Assembly (NCBI GenBank): GCA_031286165.1 | Contig: JAITUU010000054.1 | Location: forward strand, 1 to 42,877 | From: Bacteroidales bacterium | GTDB taxonomy: Bacteria; Bacteroidota; Bacteroidia; Bacteroidales; UBA1715 | Direction: 5' to 3' | Length of the DNA: 42,877 bases | Part shown: piece after piece, positions 42,298 to 42,877 of the stretch | Layout: each line of letters opens with the position of its first letter | How positions within the stretch are numbered: the stretch's first letter is position 1 | Made by a program: the position numbers and the translations under genes | Notes under the pieces: model-generated | Database searches by the model: none | What the model was told of the DNA's origin: nothing | Seen by the model: the letters and a program-made list of their open reading frames with translations, nothing else

Positions 42298-42877
42298 AAA
42301 AAACGATGAGATTTTTTTTATTTATAAATATGTCTTATGTATGGGCATATAGAGAAGTTTTAAGTGATACAGAAATGTTTTCCTATGCAGAAGAGATTAC
42401 ATTGCCGACAAACTCATCATTAAAAGGAGTTTTTGATACATATAATAGTTCAGATAAAACATATCAAAAATGTTTTAAAATATATTTAACGACAGACGAT
42501 AAATTGCAGTTGTTCAATATTGCAACAGAAACGGGTGGGTTACTTCTTGTGCATGAAACAACTAATATACAAAGTGCAAAATTAATAGGTTCCAATTTAT
42601 CCGTTGAATTTCCTTTGCTTAAATTTATTTTTTCACAAGGGGGATTTAAAGAAGGATATTATTATTTAATAATTTATGATTCAGCAGAAACAGCAGGTTT
42701 TGATATTTCTGTAAAATCAATTAGAAATGATTACTCTCCCACAATCACATGGCAAAGTGAAGAAACAGCAACCGGCTATCGAATAGATATTTACTACGAG
42801 AACGGCGAAGTTATAACTTCCTTGAATTTTGATGCAAGCGGAAATTATGTGGGAATAGTACAAAAATCCCTTTCTTT
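42294..42877 (+). CDS. Secreted protein with FN3-like domain, 3' end outside window
   Basis: The frame runs from ATG 42294 to the window edge without a stop (194 codons). The N-terminus (MKKTMRFFLFINMSYVWAYR) looks like a weak signal peptide. Residues about 150-194 match the FN3-like part of the gene at 767: ITWQ, TGYRIDIYYENGE, SLNFDASG and IVQKSLSF. The first 440 bases are very AT-rich (11 G+C of 60 at 42421-42480) while the shared end is richer (22 of 60 at 42781-42840). A T9SS signal is expected beyond the window but not visible. Confidence 0.75.
   Translation, partial: MKKTMRFFLFINMSYVWAYREVLSDTEMFSYAEEITLPTNSSLKGVFDTYNSSDKTYQKCFKIYLTTDDKLQLFNIATETGGLLLVHETTNIQSAKLIGSNLSVEFPLLKFIFSQGGFKEGYYYLIIYDSAETAGFDISVKSIRNDYSPTITWQSEETATGYRIDIYYENGEVITSLNFDASGNYVGIVQKSLS

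Overview
This window looks like a chromosome segment of an AT-rich member of the Bacteroidetes, most likely Bacteroidales or a close relative. Four things support this. Secreted proteins carry the C-terminal sorting domain of the type IX secretion system (T9SS). There is a gldH lipoprotein gene and a type III glutamine synthetase. Many genes are preceded by the Bacteroidetes -7 promoter element TAnnTTTG, with few Shine-Dalgarno sequences. The order HU / 29-residue COX24-like ribosomal protein / RNase G and the order ricT-gldH-trmB are also typical. I saw no rRNA, tRNA, CRISPR array, transposase or integrase.

Layout. 1-1.7 kb: two secreted T9SS-type proteins, the first cut by the window edge. 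1.8-7 kb (+): ftsK, lolA, a LuxC-like acyl-CoA reductase and a pRiA4b ORF-3 family protein. 7-13.7 kb (-): rsgA, an unknown acidic protein, RNase G, a 29-aa ribosomal protein gene, HU, an unknown lipoprotein and a PpiD/SurA-like chaperone. 14-16.3 kb (+): glutamine synthetase III. 16.3-18.5 kb: an accessory patch with nested inverted repeats, an orphan EcoRI-type adenine methyltransferase and a gene remnant. 18.5-22.3 kb: an AraC/GyrI-like regulator, a radical SAM protein (-), a candidate structured RNA and a surface protein made of 15-residue repeats. 22.4-27 kb (-): a nitrogen block reading glnB, amtB, putative porin, nadE, asnA, behind a good promoter and a leader that holds a 43-codon ORF. 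27.3-34.9 kb: ABC-F ATPase, rsmE (-), serS, lpxH, a sodium-pumping decarboxylase beta subunit and the NhaD antiporter. 35-39.5 kb: ricT, gldH, trmB, pheA, tyrA. 39.7-42.9 kb: a secreted T9SS metallophosphoesterase, an unknown helical protein, and a partial secreted protein related to the second gene of the window.

The genes form a few themes. Ammonium uptake and fixation are covered by PII, Amt, GlnN and the ammonia-dependent enzymes NadE and AsnA. A sodium circuit is suggested by the decarboxylase beta subunit beside NhaD. The cell envelope and T9SS are represented by LolA, LpxH, GldH, the PpiD-like chaperone and the secreted proteins.

The most unusual material is between the genes. Several short repeat families recur: a palindrome plus terminator after three genes, a 'tgctaat' repeat mostly just after stop codons, a repeat that carries a promoter, a hairpin family that translates as CERSEAI, and a C-run/G-run family around amtB. 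Other leads are the candidate RNA at 20.6-20.8 kb, the glnB leader, the hairpin in front of RNase G, the interleaved inverted repeats before the methyltransferase, and the mosaic base composition of the paralogous secreted proteins at the two ends.
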